From the NCBI RefSeq assembly GCF_004358205.1, contig NZ_SMYO01000003.1, forward strand, positions 248,001 through 312,000: 64,000 nt of DNA, read 5' to 3'. The notes beneath the pieces were generated by a model. The model saw only the letters and a program-made list of their open reading frames with translations. It was not told where the DNA came from and ran no database searches. The stretch's first letter is position 1; each line of letters begins with the position of its first letter. A program made the translations under genes and the position numbers. Below, piece by piece: positions 23,754 through 32,908 of the stretch. This stretch comes from Bacillus salipaludis (GTDB lineage: Bacteria > Bacillota > Bacilli > Bacillales_B > DSM-18226).

Positions 23754-25130
23754 CTATTTAATTGGCAGACGAATCTCTGCTGTAGTTCCTTTCCCATTCT
23801 TACTTGTCAAAGAAAATTTCCCGTGATGCGCTTGGATAACCTCATCGACAATTGCCAATCCGATTCCGCTCCCAGCACCTTTGGACTTCCCTTTATAAAA
23901 TTTATTTTTCACCAACTGTAATTCTTCTTCAGTGATTCCACTACCTGAATCGATGACTTGAATTACCGCTTCCTTTCCTATGCTCGTTAGTACGACAACA
24001 ATTTTCCCACCATAAGGGGTGAACTTAAAAGCATTATCCAAAAGATTCATCAATACCTGCTTTAAACGATTATGATCTACAAGAACGGGCACAAGACTTT
24101 CATCTAAATGTCCTGAAAGCTGAATTCCTTGTCTCTCAGCCCTTGGAGCTAATTGTTGAATCACCTGTTGGATGAAAGTTGGCAATACGACTTTTTCAAT
24201 CACCAAGGGCAGTTTACCTGAAGATAAACTCGAGAAATCTAGTAGGTCACCAAGTAAATGATTGAGCCGGTCACTTTCAGTTGAAATAATTTCAAGACCG
24301 TTGCGGAAGAAATCGTCTTCTGTCATGGAATTAAGCGTAACTGCCCAGCCCTTGATGGAGGTCAAAGGCGTTCGAAGTTCATGTGAAACAGAAGCGATAA
24401 ATTCATTTTTTAATTGCTCATGCTTCTCAATCTGCATCGCCATATAGTTTAATGTATCTGCAAGCTTGCCAATTTCATCTTCATTCTCCTTTTTGACTCT
24501 GGTAGATAACTTCCCGGAAGCCATTTGTTCCGCAGCCTTCGTAATAACACTAATCGGCTTCGTAATAGTGTTTGCAAGGAAAAAGCTGATGATGGCTGCA
24601 GTAAGGATAACAATCCCTCCAAAAGATAAAAGGATTAGCATATTTTTGGTAAAAACGTGATTTAACCGTTCCATTGAGGTAGTAAAGCGAATTGCCCCAA
24701 TAACCGTACTTCCCCGCTTTAACGGCTGTGTTACAAATAAAATCCGTTCTCCAGCTGCTTTCGTATCTAGATAACCGGTAACACCGGTAAAGGCCATTTT
24801 TACATCCTCATAATCGGAAATGTTTTTTTGCTTATTTTCATGGGTATCAGCGATTACATTTCCATTGGGGTCAATTAATTGAACTTCAGCCGATACCAGG
24901 AATCGATATTGATTCAATAATCTTCCCGGGTTGTTAAGCAACTGGTTATCAATTAATTCCTGCTCATAATAGGAAGAAAACAATAGGCCTTGGTCGCCTA
25001 ATGTTTGCTTGATTCCATCAAGATAATAAACTCTTAAGGCGAAAAGAATAATCGCTTCAAATAAGGCAACACTAAAGATGATGAGGATTAAATAACTCCA
25101 AACCACTCTCCGTTTTATTCCCTTTTTCAT
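23754..25130 (-). CDS. Membrane sensor histidine kinase
   Basis: 458 residues: helix at 13-34, an extracellular sensing domain of about 130 residues (DPNGNVIADTHENK suggests a PAS/Cache-like fold), second helix near 167-188, a HAMP linker (NTITKPISVITKAAEQM), dimerisation domain with phospho-His in SVSHELRTPLTSIKGW, and an ATPase domain with N-box NLLDNAFKFTP, G1 DSGSGI and G2 GAGSGIGLAIV. It overlaps the response regulator gene by 4 nt and precedes the IseA-domain lipoprotein gene. The signal is unknown; the operon content points to envelope status. Confidence 0.9.
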   Translation of the reverse strand: MKKGIKRRVVWSYLILIIFSVALFEAIILFALRVYYLDGIKQTLGDQGLLFSSYYEQELIDNQLLNNPGRLLNQYRFLVSAEVQLIDPNGNVIADTHENKQKNISDYEDVKMAFTGVTGYLDTKAAGERILFVTQPLKRGSTVIGAIRFTTSMERLNHVFTKNMLILLSFGGIVILTAAIISFFLANTITKPISVITKAAEQMASGKLSTRVKKENEDEIGKLADTLNYMAMQIEKHEQLKNEFIASVSHELRTPLTSIKGWAVTLNSMTEDDFFRNGLEIISTESDRLNHLLGDLLDFSSLSSGKLPLVIEKVVLPTFIQQVIQQLAPRAERQGIQLSGHLDESLVPVLVDHNRLKQVLMNLLDNAFKFTPYGGKIVVVLTSIGKEAVIQVIDSGSGITEEELQLVKNKFYKGKSKGAGSGIGLAIVDEVIQAHHGKFSLTSKNGKGTTAEIRLPIK

Positions 25131-25834
25131 TTATTTATCTCACTATTTTGAAAGGAATAACCAAAACCCCAGATGGTTTTTAAAAACAAAGGCTGAGACG
25201 GGTCATCTTCAATTTTCTCTCTTAATCTGCGAATATGTACATCTACTGTTTTTGGGTCGCCAAAATAATTTTGCCCCCAAATTTCATCTAATAGCTGATT
25301 TCTTGAGAGCGGCTCGTTAAAGCGCTCAAAAAATAATTTAATTAATTGAAATTCCCTTGCGGTTAATTTGACCAATTGTCCATTTTTGTACAAGCGCTGT
25401 GTTTTCATTTCGAAATGAAAAGGGCCAGCTTTGATAACCGGTTCAGGCTGTTTAGGTACTGTTTGATTTGTTCTTCTTAAAACTGAACGAATTCTTGCCA
25501 CTAGTTCCAGTGGATTAAATGGCTTAACAATATAATCATCCGCACCGAGCTCCAAACCCATGATCTTTTCCATGTCTTGTCCGCGGGCAGAAACAATAAC
25601 TATAGGAAGTCTGGGATGAGTTTCCCTGATTTTGCTGCAGATTTCAAATCCGTCCATATCAGGCAGCATAATATCTAAAAGGACTAAAGAAGGAGTTCGA
25701 TTATTTACAAGTGCTAACGCCTCTTTCCCTTCCCCTGCTTCCATTACCTCAAAATTTGAGCGCTGTAAATTAAATACAATTAGTTTCCGAATCGGGATTT
25801 CATCTTCCACCACTAAAATTTTTCCTTCTGACAT
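25127..25834 (-). CDS. OmpR/PhoB-family response regulator
   Basis: 235 residues. Receiver domain with acidic pair EDE near residue 10, phospho-acceptor Asp in LLDIMLPDMDG, Ser/Thr switch in IVSARG and conserved Lys in DDYIVKPF. The C-terminal winged-helix domain (FHFEMKTQRLYKNGQLVKLT to WGFGYSF) contains the recognition helix DPKTVDVHIRRLREKIE. It is first in a three-gene operon with the kinase and lipoprotein. The promoter region is the 150 nt behind sigX, after the sigX terminator. Neither WalR nor PhoP identity can be claimed. Confidence 0.92.
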   Translation of the reverse strand: MSEGKILVVEDEIPIRKLIVFNLQRSNFEVMEAGEGKEALALVNNRTPSLVLLDIMLPDMDGFEICSKIRETHPRLPIVIVSARGQDMEKIMGLELGADDYIVKPFNPLELVARIRSVLRRTNQTVPKQPEPVIKAGPFHFEMKTQRLYKNGQLVKLTAREFQLIKLFFERFNEPLSRNQLLDEIWGQNYFGDPKTVDVHIRRLREKIEDDPSQPLFLKTIWGFGYSFQNSEINK

Positions 25835-25919
25835 CGTATAAACCTCACATTTTAAAATTTCCCTTCTTCTATAATTTTACATATAAGGTAAAACTAAGCA
25901 ACGGTTATTTCATTTTATT

Positions 25920-25949
25920 ATAAAAAAATAACCCACGCGGCAGCGAAGG
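25920..25949 (-). terminator. Terminator after sigX
   Basis: Minus-strand ACCTTCGC pairs with GCGTGGGT around TGCC (one mismatch, one G-U pair), followed by TATTTTTTTATAA. It lies about 40 nt after the sigX stop. Confidence 0.6.
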
Positions 25950-25988
25950 TTTTTATATTGTAAGGTTTCATTGTAGAATTTTATTCTG

Positions 25989-26516
25989 TTATCCAGCTTT
26001 TTCTTTATTACTTATCTCCTCCATTAAAATTTTTAATTGTTTAATCGCTCTATGCTGGGTTGTTTTCACTTTACTTTCCTTCCAGCCTAATACTTTAGCT
26101 GTTTCATAAATTGAAAGCTCCTGAAGGAAGCGGAGAATGATTACGCTCTTTTGGTCTAAGGTGCATTGTTCAAGACATTTGAACATATTTTGTGTATCCA
26201 ATTTTTGAAACACAGACTCTTCCAGCGAAATCGATTCATCCTTGACTTGCTGTTCCCAAGAATCAAATTGATCGATGATCCGCTGTTTCCAGCCTTTATG
26301 TTTTCGAAAAGAATCAATGGCTACATTTCTGGCAATTGCAAAAAGCCATGTTTTTTCACTGCTATCACCCTTAAATTGCTGGTAGGCCTTTAATACACGT
26401 ATATAGACTTCTTGAACAAGATCTTCTGCTTGTTCACGATTATGAACCATATAATACAAAAAATTAAAAACATCCTGATGATATTTTTTATATAAATGAT
26501 TAAAGACTTCTTCCAA
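25989..26516 (-). CDS. sigX: ECF sigma factor SigX
   Basis: 175-residue extracytoplasmic-function sigma factor. Region 2 is seen as DVFNFLYYMVHNREQAEDLVQ and YIRVLKAYQQF with the SSEKTWLFAIARNVAIDSFRKH core-binding helix. Region 4 is CTLDQKSVIILRFLQELS with the helix-turn-helix IYETAKVLGWKESKVKTTQHRAI. Residue agreement with B. subtilis SigX, which controls cell-envelope charge and composition genes, is extensive. The start is TTG; an upstream in-frame stop leaves no ATG or GTG alternative. B. subtilis sigX is followed by the anti-sigma gene rsiX; here a terminator and a response regulator follow, and no rsiX is present in the window. Confidence 0.88.
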   Translation of the reverse strand: MEEVFNHLYKKYHQDVFNFLYYMVHNREQAEDLVQEVYIRVLKAYQQFKGDSSEKTWLFAIARNVAIDSFRKHKGWKQRIIDQFDSWEQQVKDESISLEESVFQKLDTQNMFKCLEQCTLDQKSVIILRFLQELSIYETAKVLGWKESKVKTTQHRAIKQLKILMEEISNKEKAG

Positions 26517-26846
26517 TTCATGCTCACACTCCTAACACCATTCAACCTGAGGCAAAGGATAAATCTTCCATTTAAAAAGTCTTAAATTCATATCCCCTAC
26601 AAATCATACTTTTTTTTCCAGAAAAAAGGGTTACAATCCGGTAAAATCTTTTATTCGACTATGTTACCAATTTGTAACCTTTACGATAGCTTTATTTTCT
26701 CGAAAATACTGGAATAATTATGGACTTTATCTAGATTTCCAGTTTTGCATTATTCCAAATTCAATCAGAATCTAGTACTATAGAAGGAAGGTATGTTTTT
26801 ATGAACAAACGCGGAAATTCACTTACTGAAGGAACTGGAGAATTAC
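26517..26846. promoter_or_regulatory. Divergent promoter region of sigX and the KinE-like kinase
   Basis: 330 nt without a supported gene. It holds AT-rich DNA and, towards sigX, a TTGTAACCC element of ECF -35 type on the minus strand, without a clear -10. A 40-codon frame at 26801-26923 overlaps the kinase start out of frame and is not supported as a gene. Confidence 0.35.
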
Positions 26847-28517
26847 ATGAAGAAACAAAAACTTGTAATTTTATACTTTGTCTTAAGTTTTATTTGGATA
26901 TATGGAACAAATTATCTAGTTGAACATTATCTCCCCACCCATTTAATTTGGATTTTTGAACGGTTAAAAGAAATCTTTTATGTGCTTGTTACTGGTGGAG
27001 CAATTTATTTCTTTATCGGTAAAAAAGAAGAATTGAATGCGTCCAAAGAGGATGAAAGACGTCTATCCACCTTGATCAATTCGATGGTTGATTTCGTCAA
27101 CTTTAAGGATGGGGAAGGAAGATGGATTGAAGCAAATGATTTTGGACTTAAGTTATTCCAGCTTGAAAATATTGATTATCGAGGGAAAAAGGACTCCGAA
27201 TTAGCAGCATACTCAGATTACTATGCCGATGCACTGAGGTATTGCGAGGTATCGGATGAAGAAACGTGGAAAAATGGAATCGTGACAAGGTGCGAAGAAG
27301 TGGTTCCAATCCCCGATGGCTCTAGCAAAACATTTGACACAATCAAAGTCCCACTGTTTAATCCGGATGGATCAAGACAGGGCCTCGTGATTATTGGCCG
27401 AGATATTACTGAAAAAAAAGAAATGGCCAAAAAGCTGGCAGAAAGCCAGCAGCAATACAAATCATTGTTTGAATACAGCCCGGATATTGTTTATATGATG
27501 GACCTAAATGGAGTCCTTTCTAATTTAAATCCACAATTTGAAATTATTACGGGTTATAAAAGGGAAGAAATGATTGGTAAAAATGTAAAAAGCATATTAC
27601 CTAAACGCTTTCGTCATCATCTTAAGGAATTTATCTCGACTGTCGTAGATGATAGTACGCCAATCATTTATGAATTAAACATCCTCCATGCGGACGGGCA
27701 TTCGATTACCTTACAAACTACCTCCCTTCCCATTGTTATTAATGGTGAAATAACAGGGGTTATTGGTTATGGAAGAGATGTAACGGGATTGAGGCAAACA
27801 GAGGAACGGTTGAGAAGGACAGAAAAACTTTCTGTCGTCGGGGAACTATCTGCAAGTGTTGCCCATGAAATTCGCAATCCGCTTACCTCTTTGAAAGGAT
27901 TTGTTCAGCTTTTACAGGTTGAGGACCAAAGGCATCAATTTTATTACCAAATCATGCTAGATGAACTTGATCGAATCAACCATATTGTGGGTGAACTGCT
28001 GCTTTTAGCAAAACCGCAAGTACTTAAATATACAACTGCTGATATCCAAAAAATCATGTTTGATGTCATTTCATTATTAAATACAGAAGCAAGTCTATAT
28101 AACGTGCAAATAAAATCAACTTTTCCTGCGAAGGAAACCTTCATGGAGTGCGAACCAAATCAACTTAAGCAATTGTTTATTAATGTCATTAAAAATGCGA
28201 TTGAAGCTTCACAAAACGGCGGTACGATTCTAGTAAGTATAGAAAAAATCGAACAAGAGCAGATTACGATTAAAGTGAAAGATAACGGCTGCGGTATTAC
28301 GAAAGAAAGATTAGCCAAAATTGGTGAGCCGTTTTACTCCTCCAAAGAAAAAGGAACTGGTTTAGGATTGACGGTCAGCTTCAAGATCGTGCAATCACAT
28401 AAAGGAACCATTACATTTGAAAGTCAAAAAAATGAAGGAACATTAGTCACCATCGTTTTGCCGCATAATCCCAAAAAGGCTGAAACAACAAGGCATGCAA
28501 AAATTGCAAAACCATAA
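26847..28517 (+). CDS. PAS-domain histidine kinase, sporulation kinase KinE-like
   Basis: 556 residues: two N-terminal membrane helices (7-25, 37-56) with almost no extracellular part, PAS domain one (about 72-195, ending VIIGRDITEKKEM), PAS domain two (about 200-325, ending GYGRDVTGLRQTEERLRR), phospho-His in ASVAHEIRNPLTSLKGF, N-box VIKNAIEAS, G1 DNGCGI and G2 EKGTGLGLTVS. This H-box and absence of a partner response regulator are typical of orphan kinases feeding the Spo0F phosphorelay. Start ATG is 6 nt after TGGAG. Monocistronic, ending at a terminator that converges on the germination operon. Confidence 0.88.
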   Translation: MKKQKLVILYFVLSFIWIYGTNYLVEHYLPTHLIWIFERLKEIFYVLVTGGAIYFFIGKKEELNASKEDERRLSTLINSMVDFVNFKDGEGRWIEANDFGLKLFQLENIDYRGKKDSELAAYSDYYADALRYCEVSDEETWKNGIVTRCEEVVPIPDGSSKTFDTIKVPLFNPDGSRQGLVIIGRDITEKKEMAKKLAESQQQYKSLFEYSPDIVYMMDLNGVLSNLNPQFEIITGYKREEMIGKNVKSILPKRFRHHLKEFISTVVDDSTPIIYELNILHADGHSITLQTTSLPIVINGEITGVIGYGRDVTGLRQTEERLRRTEKLSVVGELSASVAHEIRNPLTSLKGFVQLLQVEDQRHQFYYQIMLDELDRINHIVGELLLLAKPQVLKYTTADIQKIMFDVISLLNTEASLYNVQIKSTFPAKETFMECEPNQLKQLFINVIKNAIEASQNGGTILVSIEKIEQEQITIKVKDNGCGITKERLAKIGEPFYSSKEKGTGLGLTVSFKIVQSHKGTITFESQKNEGTLVTIVLPHNPKKAETTRHAKIAKP

Positions 28518-28526
28518 TTCCGATTA

Positions 28527-28561
28527 AAAACAGTCATTAGATTATGAATGGCTGTTTTTTC
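28527..28561. terminator. Terminator of the kinase, shared with the ger operon end
   Basis: AAAACAGTCATT pairs with AATGGCTGTTTT around AGATTATG, followed by TTC. The minus strand also has a T-rich exit. Confidence 0.85.
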
Positions 28562-29669
28562 AATTTGTCGTCGTATTAGATTTTTCCTTCCTATTTCGAA
28601 AAAAGGCAATCACTAGCATAGTACTTGGAATGATAATTTGAAAGGGATAATGTAAATAGACCGTGACAACTACTAACCCCTCTTTAATATGTTCAGAATA
28701 TGTGGAGGCCATAGTAATCGATGCGAACAAAACAACCAATCCAATTGGAAAGGTAAGCTTCTTCTGATTTAATTGAAATATATCGGCTGCACCGGCAACG
28801 GCTGCGTAATAGAAGAGTGTAACTTTAAAAAAACCGCCAATGATGAGATAAAGCATAAAAAGAACATCCAGCCGCTCAATAAAATTCGCCAATTGGATTC
28901 TCGAAACGGTTGTTAACAATGGAAAGTTTGACCGGACAAACACTTCCGGACCGATGGTCGATATCGTGATGATTACTGTAATAATGATATTGATTCCACT
29001 TAAAATCATCCCGCCAACACAAACAAATTTTACTTTTTTTGGTTCATTAACAAATGGTAAAATCATCGTGAAAACAATCATCTCTCCAAACGGAAAGGTA
29101 AGTGTTTCCCTAAGAAACGTTTTAAATACCGGTTTCCAGCCATTTTCAAGAATCGGCTTTAGGTATTCAAAGTGAATTAAGCCAGAAAAGATAATGAGCA
29201 AAAATCCTGCTATCGCCATTAAATAGATAATCCCGAAATATAGCTGCCCCACTCTTGCGATGACTTCTAACCCTTTATGTATTCCATAAATAATGGTCAA
29301 CACCATTAAGGTATTAATGACAAACAGAGGGGTAGTGGTATACACAGTGGTTGTCAATAATTCGCCAAAATCCCTTAAGACCCTCGCTGAAAAATAGATA
29401 AAATACGTTATATAAAATAAGGAAATGATTCGCCCCGGCCACTTCCCGACAATCTTTTGTACATAGCTAGTCAAGGGCAAATCCTGATAATAAAGAAATA
29501 GACGATAGTAAATAAAGAAGACGAGTAAACCGCCCGCTAATCCTAATAAAATGGCAATCCATGCGTCTTGTTTTGCTCTACCACCAAGACCAAAAAGAAT
29601 TGAACTCCCCATTTCAAAAAGAAAGACAAGGACGAAAAGCTGGGATGCATTTATTTTTATCTTTTCCAT
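28560..29669 (-). CDS. gerKB: Germinant receptor B subunit (GerAB/GerKB family)
   Basis: 369-residue integral membrane protein with about ten helices, belonging to the APC-related spore germination permease family. GerAB-type subunits sit in the spore inner membrane, bind the germinant and control ion flow with subunits A and C. Family features: KINASQLFVLVFLFEMGSSI at the start and PFGEMIVFTMILPF in the middle. Third gene of the A-C-B operon, 27 nt after the C subunit; the order A, C, B is that of gerK in B. subtilis rather than gerA (A, B, C). The germinant cannot be read from sequence. Confidence 0.87.
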   Translation of the reverse strand: MEKIKINASQLFVLVFLFEMGSSILFGLGGRAKQDAWIAILLGLAGGLLVFFIYYRLFLYYQDLPLTSYVQKIVGKWPGRIISLFYITYFIYFSARVLRDFGELLTTTVYTTTPLFVINTLMVLTIIYGIHKGLEVIARVGQLYFGIIYLMAIAGFLLIIFSGLIHFEYLKPILENGWKPVFKTFLRETLTFPFGEMIVFTMILPFVNEPKKVKFVCVGGMILSGINIIITVIITISTIGPEVFVRSNFPLLTTVSRIQLANFIERLDVLFMLYLIIGGFFKVTLFYYAAVAGAADIFQLNQKKLTFPIGLVVLFASITMASTYSEHIKEGLVVVTVYLHYPFQIIIPSTMLVIAFFRNRKEKSNTTTN

Positions 29670-29696
29670 CTACAACTTCTCCCCCTTTGCTTAGGG

Positions 29697-30902
29697 TTAT
29701 TTAGTAAAATCGACCCAGAATGGATTTACTCGAATTCCTTCCCGTCTTACGTAAGAGGCTACCTGCACATTTACATCAAGCTCCGCAAATTGATTATCCC
29801 AGTCAGTTTTAATTTTTTTCCAATAAAGCGGGAACGTTCGATGAATCGTTTCTCCGAAGCCGAACACATCACTTTTTTTTCTTTGGGCAGCCTTAATCGC
29901 TTCTAAAACTTCTTTTTGAATTTCATTTTGAACGAGTTGGTCAATTTTTTTAATTACTTCCGGATTTGAGAGGTCAATAGCCGTATTTGCTTCACTAATC
30001 CAGCCTTCGTTCTCAATAAAAACATTTATTAGAGGTTTTCCATTTTTCATGCTTGGTGTGACCTTTGTTTTCGAACGAATGGGTGCAATTGATAATGCAT
30101 CCTTTTTTCCATTCCAACTCACATTAATATCTGTGCTTTGAACCTTGTTTAAAACCCATACTACACCGCGGGCATTTTTTTGATCAACCCACCCCGTCAA
30201 TTTTCCACTTTTGAAAAGGGCTAATCCAGCCGCAGCTGGAATGCCGTCAGCTTTTGTTTTTTGTAAAATATCCGATTTCCCGATATTCTCTGTATCGCCA
30301 ATTAGTCTAATTCCATTTGCCACTGGCTGTTTTCCCTTCGAAACCAGTGCAGCTAGAAAATCATCGATGGGGACGTGCATATTTTCTCCTAACAGTTTTT
30401 CTGTTGTATTAATTTCTTTTGTGATCTTATTCACCGGTAGTTTATCAAGAAGTGAAAGCGTTGAAATCATGTCTTCTGCACTTACGTTTCTAGCAACGAC
30501 CAGCTCTGTTGTTGTCCGAAACTCGGGATCACGGTCGAGGGCGTCCAAAAGATCTAGTAAATCCGTTTTCGCAACTTCTTCACCAACGACAACCAGATTG
30601 GTATGAGCGTAATAAAGGCGGCGTGATATTTGCTTTGTTAATTTTCTCGCAGCTTCGGTTAATGTATTACCGGAACTCTTATAGACGACAATCGGCAATC
30701 CTTGCCCACCGCCATTCTGTCCTGATGATACATTTCCAGGATTTACAATTTGTACCGAAAATTCAAATTTCTGATTCTCGCCCTTATCTATACCTAATGC
30801 CATGACAAATGCTAGATCAGTCAGCTCTTTTTGATTCCAGCATGCGCTTACAATGGGAAGAAAAAGAATGATGAGTAAAAAAATTATCAGAAATTTTTTC
30901 AT
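29697..30902 (-). CDS. gerKC: Germinant receptor C subunit lipoprotein (GerAC/GerKC family)
   Basis: 401-residue lipoprotein anchored to the outer face of the spore inner membrane. Lipobox PIVSAC with Cys21, then the family start WNQKELTDLAFVMALGIDKG and further conserved blocks SRRLYYAHTNLVVVGEEVAK and the C-terminal repeat-like domain ending VRREGIRVNPFW. The start codon overlaps the A-subunit stop by one base (TAATG), so translation is coupled. Required for receptor assembly in characterised systems. Confidence 0.9.
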   Translation of the reverse strand: MKKFLIIFLLIILFLPIVSACWNQKELTDLAFVMALGIDKGENQKFEFSVQIVNPGNVSSGQNGGGQGLPIVVYKSSGNTLTEAARKLTKQISRRLYYAHTNLVVVGEEVAKTDLLDLLDALDRDPEFRTTTELVVARNVSAEDMISTLSLLDKLPVNKITKEINTTEKLLGENMHVPIDDFLAALVSKGKQPVANGIRLIGDTENIGKSDILQKTKADGIPAAAGLALFKSGKLTGWVDQKNARGVVWVLNKVQSTDINVSWNGKKDALSIAPIRSKTKVTPSMKNGKPLINVFIENEGWISEANTAIDLSNPEVIKKIDQLVQNEIQKEVLEAIKAAQRKKSDVFGFGETIHRTFPLYWKKIKTDWDNQFAELDVNVQVASYVRREGIRVNPFWVDFTK

Positions 30903-32533
30903 TACTGGTCACCTTTTGTTCCAGATTGATTGTTTTCATTTTGGGGACCTGGTTTCTGATTTTCTCCCGTTCTAACGATATTTCCTTTACTGATAAACAT
31001 TGGCCGATTTTTCAACGCCCAAATTGGAAATCGTACAATTACATCCTGCTGGTTTTTAATGTTAAATGGAGCTAACGGCATCATATAGGGAATCCCAAAT
31101 GACCTTAGTGAACATAAATGGATGGTCATAAACATGAGACCTAACATCAATCCATAAAAGCCTAAAATGGTCGCCAAAATCATCAGAACGAAGCGGATTA
31201 ATCTTGCGGCGATAGCCATCGCGAAGCTCGGTGTCGAAAAATTTGCGATTGCTGTAATCGAAACCACGATTACCATGACCGGGGAGACAAAACCAGCTTG
31301 AACTGCCGCCTGACCAATAACTAACGCACCAACGATGGAAACAGCCTGACCCACTGCACGTGGGAGTCTTAATCCGGCCTCCCTTAATATTTCAAAGGTT
31401 ACCTCCATAATGAGGGCCTCAACAAAGGCAGGAAATGGGACATTCTCCCGCTGAGCTGCAATGGCAATTGCCATTGTGGTAGGAATCATTTCCTGATGGA
31501 AGGTGGTCGCTGCAATATAGAGTGCCGGCCCCATAATTGCAATAAAAAAAGCTAAAATTCTTAAGAAACGAATGGCTGAAGAAAGATCGAAGCGTGAATA
31601 ATAATCATCAGGTGCCTGAAAAAATTGAATAAAAACGGCCGGAACTGTCACGACAAACGGAGTTCCATCGACTAAAAGCGCAATTCTTCCTTCAAGTAGA
31701 TGGGAAGTTACTACATCTGGTCTTTCAACATGAAAAGTAGTTGGAAAGGAAGTCCATGCCTGATCCTCAATTAATTGCTCAATATAGCCTGAACCAATAA
31801 TCGAATCGATATTGATACGATTTAAACGCTCTTTGACTTCAGCCACAATTTTTTCATTTGCAATCCCTTTTATATACATAATTCCGATATCTGTTTGGCT
31901 GACTTTCCCTATTTTAATCGTTTCAAGCCATAAATTCGGACTTTTTATCCTTCTTCGGAGAAGTGCTGTATTTGTTCTTAATGTTTCTGTAAACGAATCC
32001 TTTGGACCACGGATGGCTAATTCCGTTGACGGTTCAGAAATCGCCCTTTTCTCCCAACCTTTTGTCTCAACACTAATCGCCTGATTGTATCCATCTAAAA
32101 AAATGATTGTGTTACCCGATAATAAATATTCATAGACCTTATCCCAGTTTTCGATTGCCTGAACACTGCCTAAACCTGTTGCATAATCTAACATCCATTC
32201 AAAAGAATTAATCTCCACTTTTTCCAATTCTTCCGTTAATGCTTGAAGGAAAAAATCATTAATTGTTTTATTATCAGCTAACCCATCCACATAAACGACA
32301 AATCCTTTTACTTTCGAAAATCTGATTTCCCGAAAAACGATATCAGTACTATCGCCAAATTCTCCCTTAATTCTCGTAATATTTTCTTGATAGTCTCGAT
32401 TTAACGGTAAATTTTCCGGCTTGCCCGGGTCTTGTTTTTGCCTGTAATTATCGTTTTGCCGTTTTTTTTGCTTCTTTTTTAATATATTCGTTAATATGGA
32501 CACAATTTCCGCCTCACTTAGAATCACCATCAT
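30902..32533 (-). CDS. gerKA: Germinant receptor A subunit (GerAA/GerKA family)
   Basis: 543 residues: a soluble N-terminal domain (to about 310) and a C-terminal membrane domain with about five helices. Family motifs LLDYATGLGSVQA-like segment (MLDYATGLGSVQAIENW), RGPKDSFTETLRTNTALLRRRI and SNLL-type blocks, ATTFHQEMIPTTMAIAIAAQR and PFPAFVEALIMEVTFEILRE are clear. The N-terminus is rich in Lys/Asn/Gln. First gene of the receptor operon, which in Bacillus is transcribed in the forespore under SigG; no promoter was assigned here. Ribosome binding site is weak, so the exact start is uncertain. Confidence 0.9.
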   Translation of the reverse strand: MMVILSEAEIVSILTNILKKKQKKRQNDNYRQKQDPGKPENLPLNRDYQENITRIKGEFGDSTDIVFREIRFSKVKGFVVYVDGLADNKTINDFFLQALTEELEKVEINSFEWMLDYATGLGSVQAIENWDKVYEYLLSGNTIIFLDGYNQAISVETKGWEKRAISEPSTELAIRGPKDSFTETLRTNTALLRRRIKSPNLWLETIKIGKVSQTDIGIMYIKGIANEKIVAEVKERLNRINIDSIIGSGYIEQLIEDQAWTSFPTTFHVERPDVVTSHLLEGRIALLVDGTPFVVTVPAVFIQFFQAPDDYYSRFDLSSAIRFLRILAFFIAIMGPALYIAATTFHQEMIPTTMAIAIAAQRENVPFPAFVEALIMEVTFEILREAGLRLPRAVGQAVSIVGALVIGQAAVQAGFVSPVMVIVVSITAIANFSTPSFAMAIAARLIRFVLMILATILGFYGLMLGLMFMTIHLCSLRSFGIPYMMPLAPFNIKNQQDVIVRFPIWALKNRPMFISKGNIVRTGENQKPGPQNENNQSGTKGDQ

Positions 32534-32644
32534 TCTCTAATATGGGTAGATTGTCCAAAAATCACCAAATTATCCATTTTTGTTTCTGCATAAACGATAA
32601 ATCGGAACAAACAATATTTGTATTACGGTCAGTAGGTGATGTAG

Positions 32645-32878
32645 ATGAAACTGCTTTTTGTCAGTATGCTGCTTGCTGTTTTCTCGTTTTCTCTGATCAT
32701 CGGGCTAGACCTATTGATGGGACGAAACCCCAATGATGTTTTAAAGAATGCTTTAAATCCCTTTCGTGTCATGATGCCATCAGAATATCTCATTTTAATT
32801 TTTTTCATTCTTTTTTTTCTGATAGACGTCTTCCGTGATTATCTTAGTAAGAAAAAAGGAGATAATTCGTCTTCTTAA
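32645..32878 (+). CDS. Small two-helix membrane protein, possible germinant receptor D subunit
   Basis: 77 residues with two hydrophobic helices (LLFVSMLLAVFSFSLIIGLDLL and YLILIFFILFFLIDVF) separated by about 25 polar residues, and a short charged tail. Small two-helix proteins of this size, encoded in or beside receptor operons, act as D subunits modulating germination in Bacillus. Position, divergent to gerKA with 111 nt between, fits that role; sequence alone does not prove it. A TAGGTGATG-type ribosome binding site precedes the ATG. Confidence 0.65.
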   Translation: MKLLFVSMLLAVFSFSLIIGLDLLMGRNPNDVLKNALNPFRVMMPSEYLILIFFILFFLIDVFRDYLSKKKGDNSSS

Positions 32879-32879
32879 A

Positions 32880-32908
32880 TAAAAAAAGGAGGGCTCAATT
32901 AGCTCTCC
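32880..32908 (-). terminator. Terminator overlapping the end of the small membrane protein gene
   Basis: Minus-strand GGAGAGCT pairs with AGCCCTCC around AATTG, followed by seven T. Confidence 0.75.

Noticed and set aside
23754..25834. ResDE or WalRK assignment for the two-component pair
   Set aside because: Neighbouring sigX recalls the resDE-sigX order in B. subtilis, but the gene order is reversed and the kinase domain layout gives no decisive match.
26801..26923. 40-codon upstream frame overlapping the KinE-like start
   Set aside because: Overlaps the kinase gene out of frame, and the kinase has its own good ribosome binding site; no sign of a leader-peptide function.
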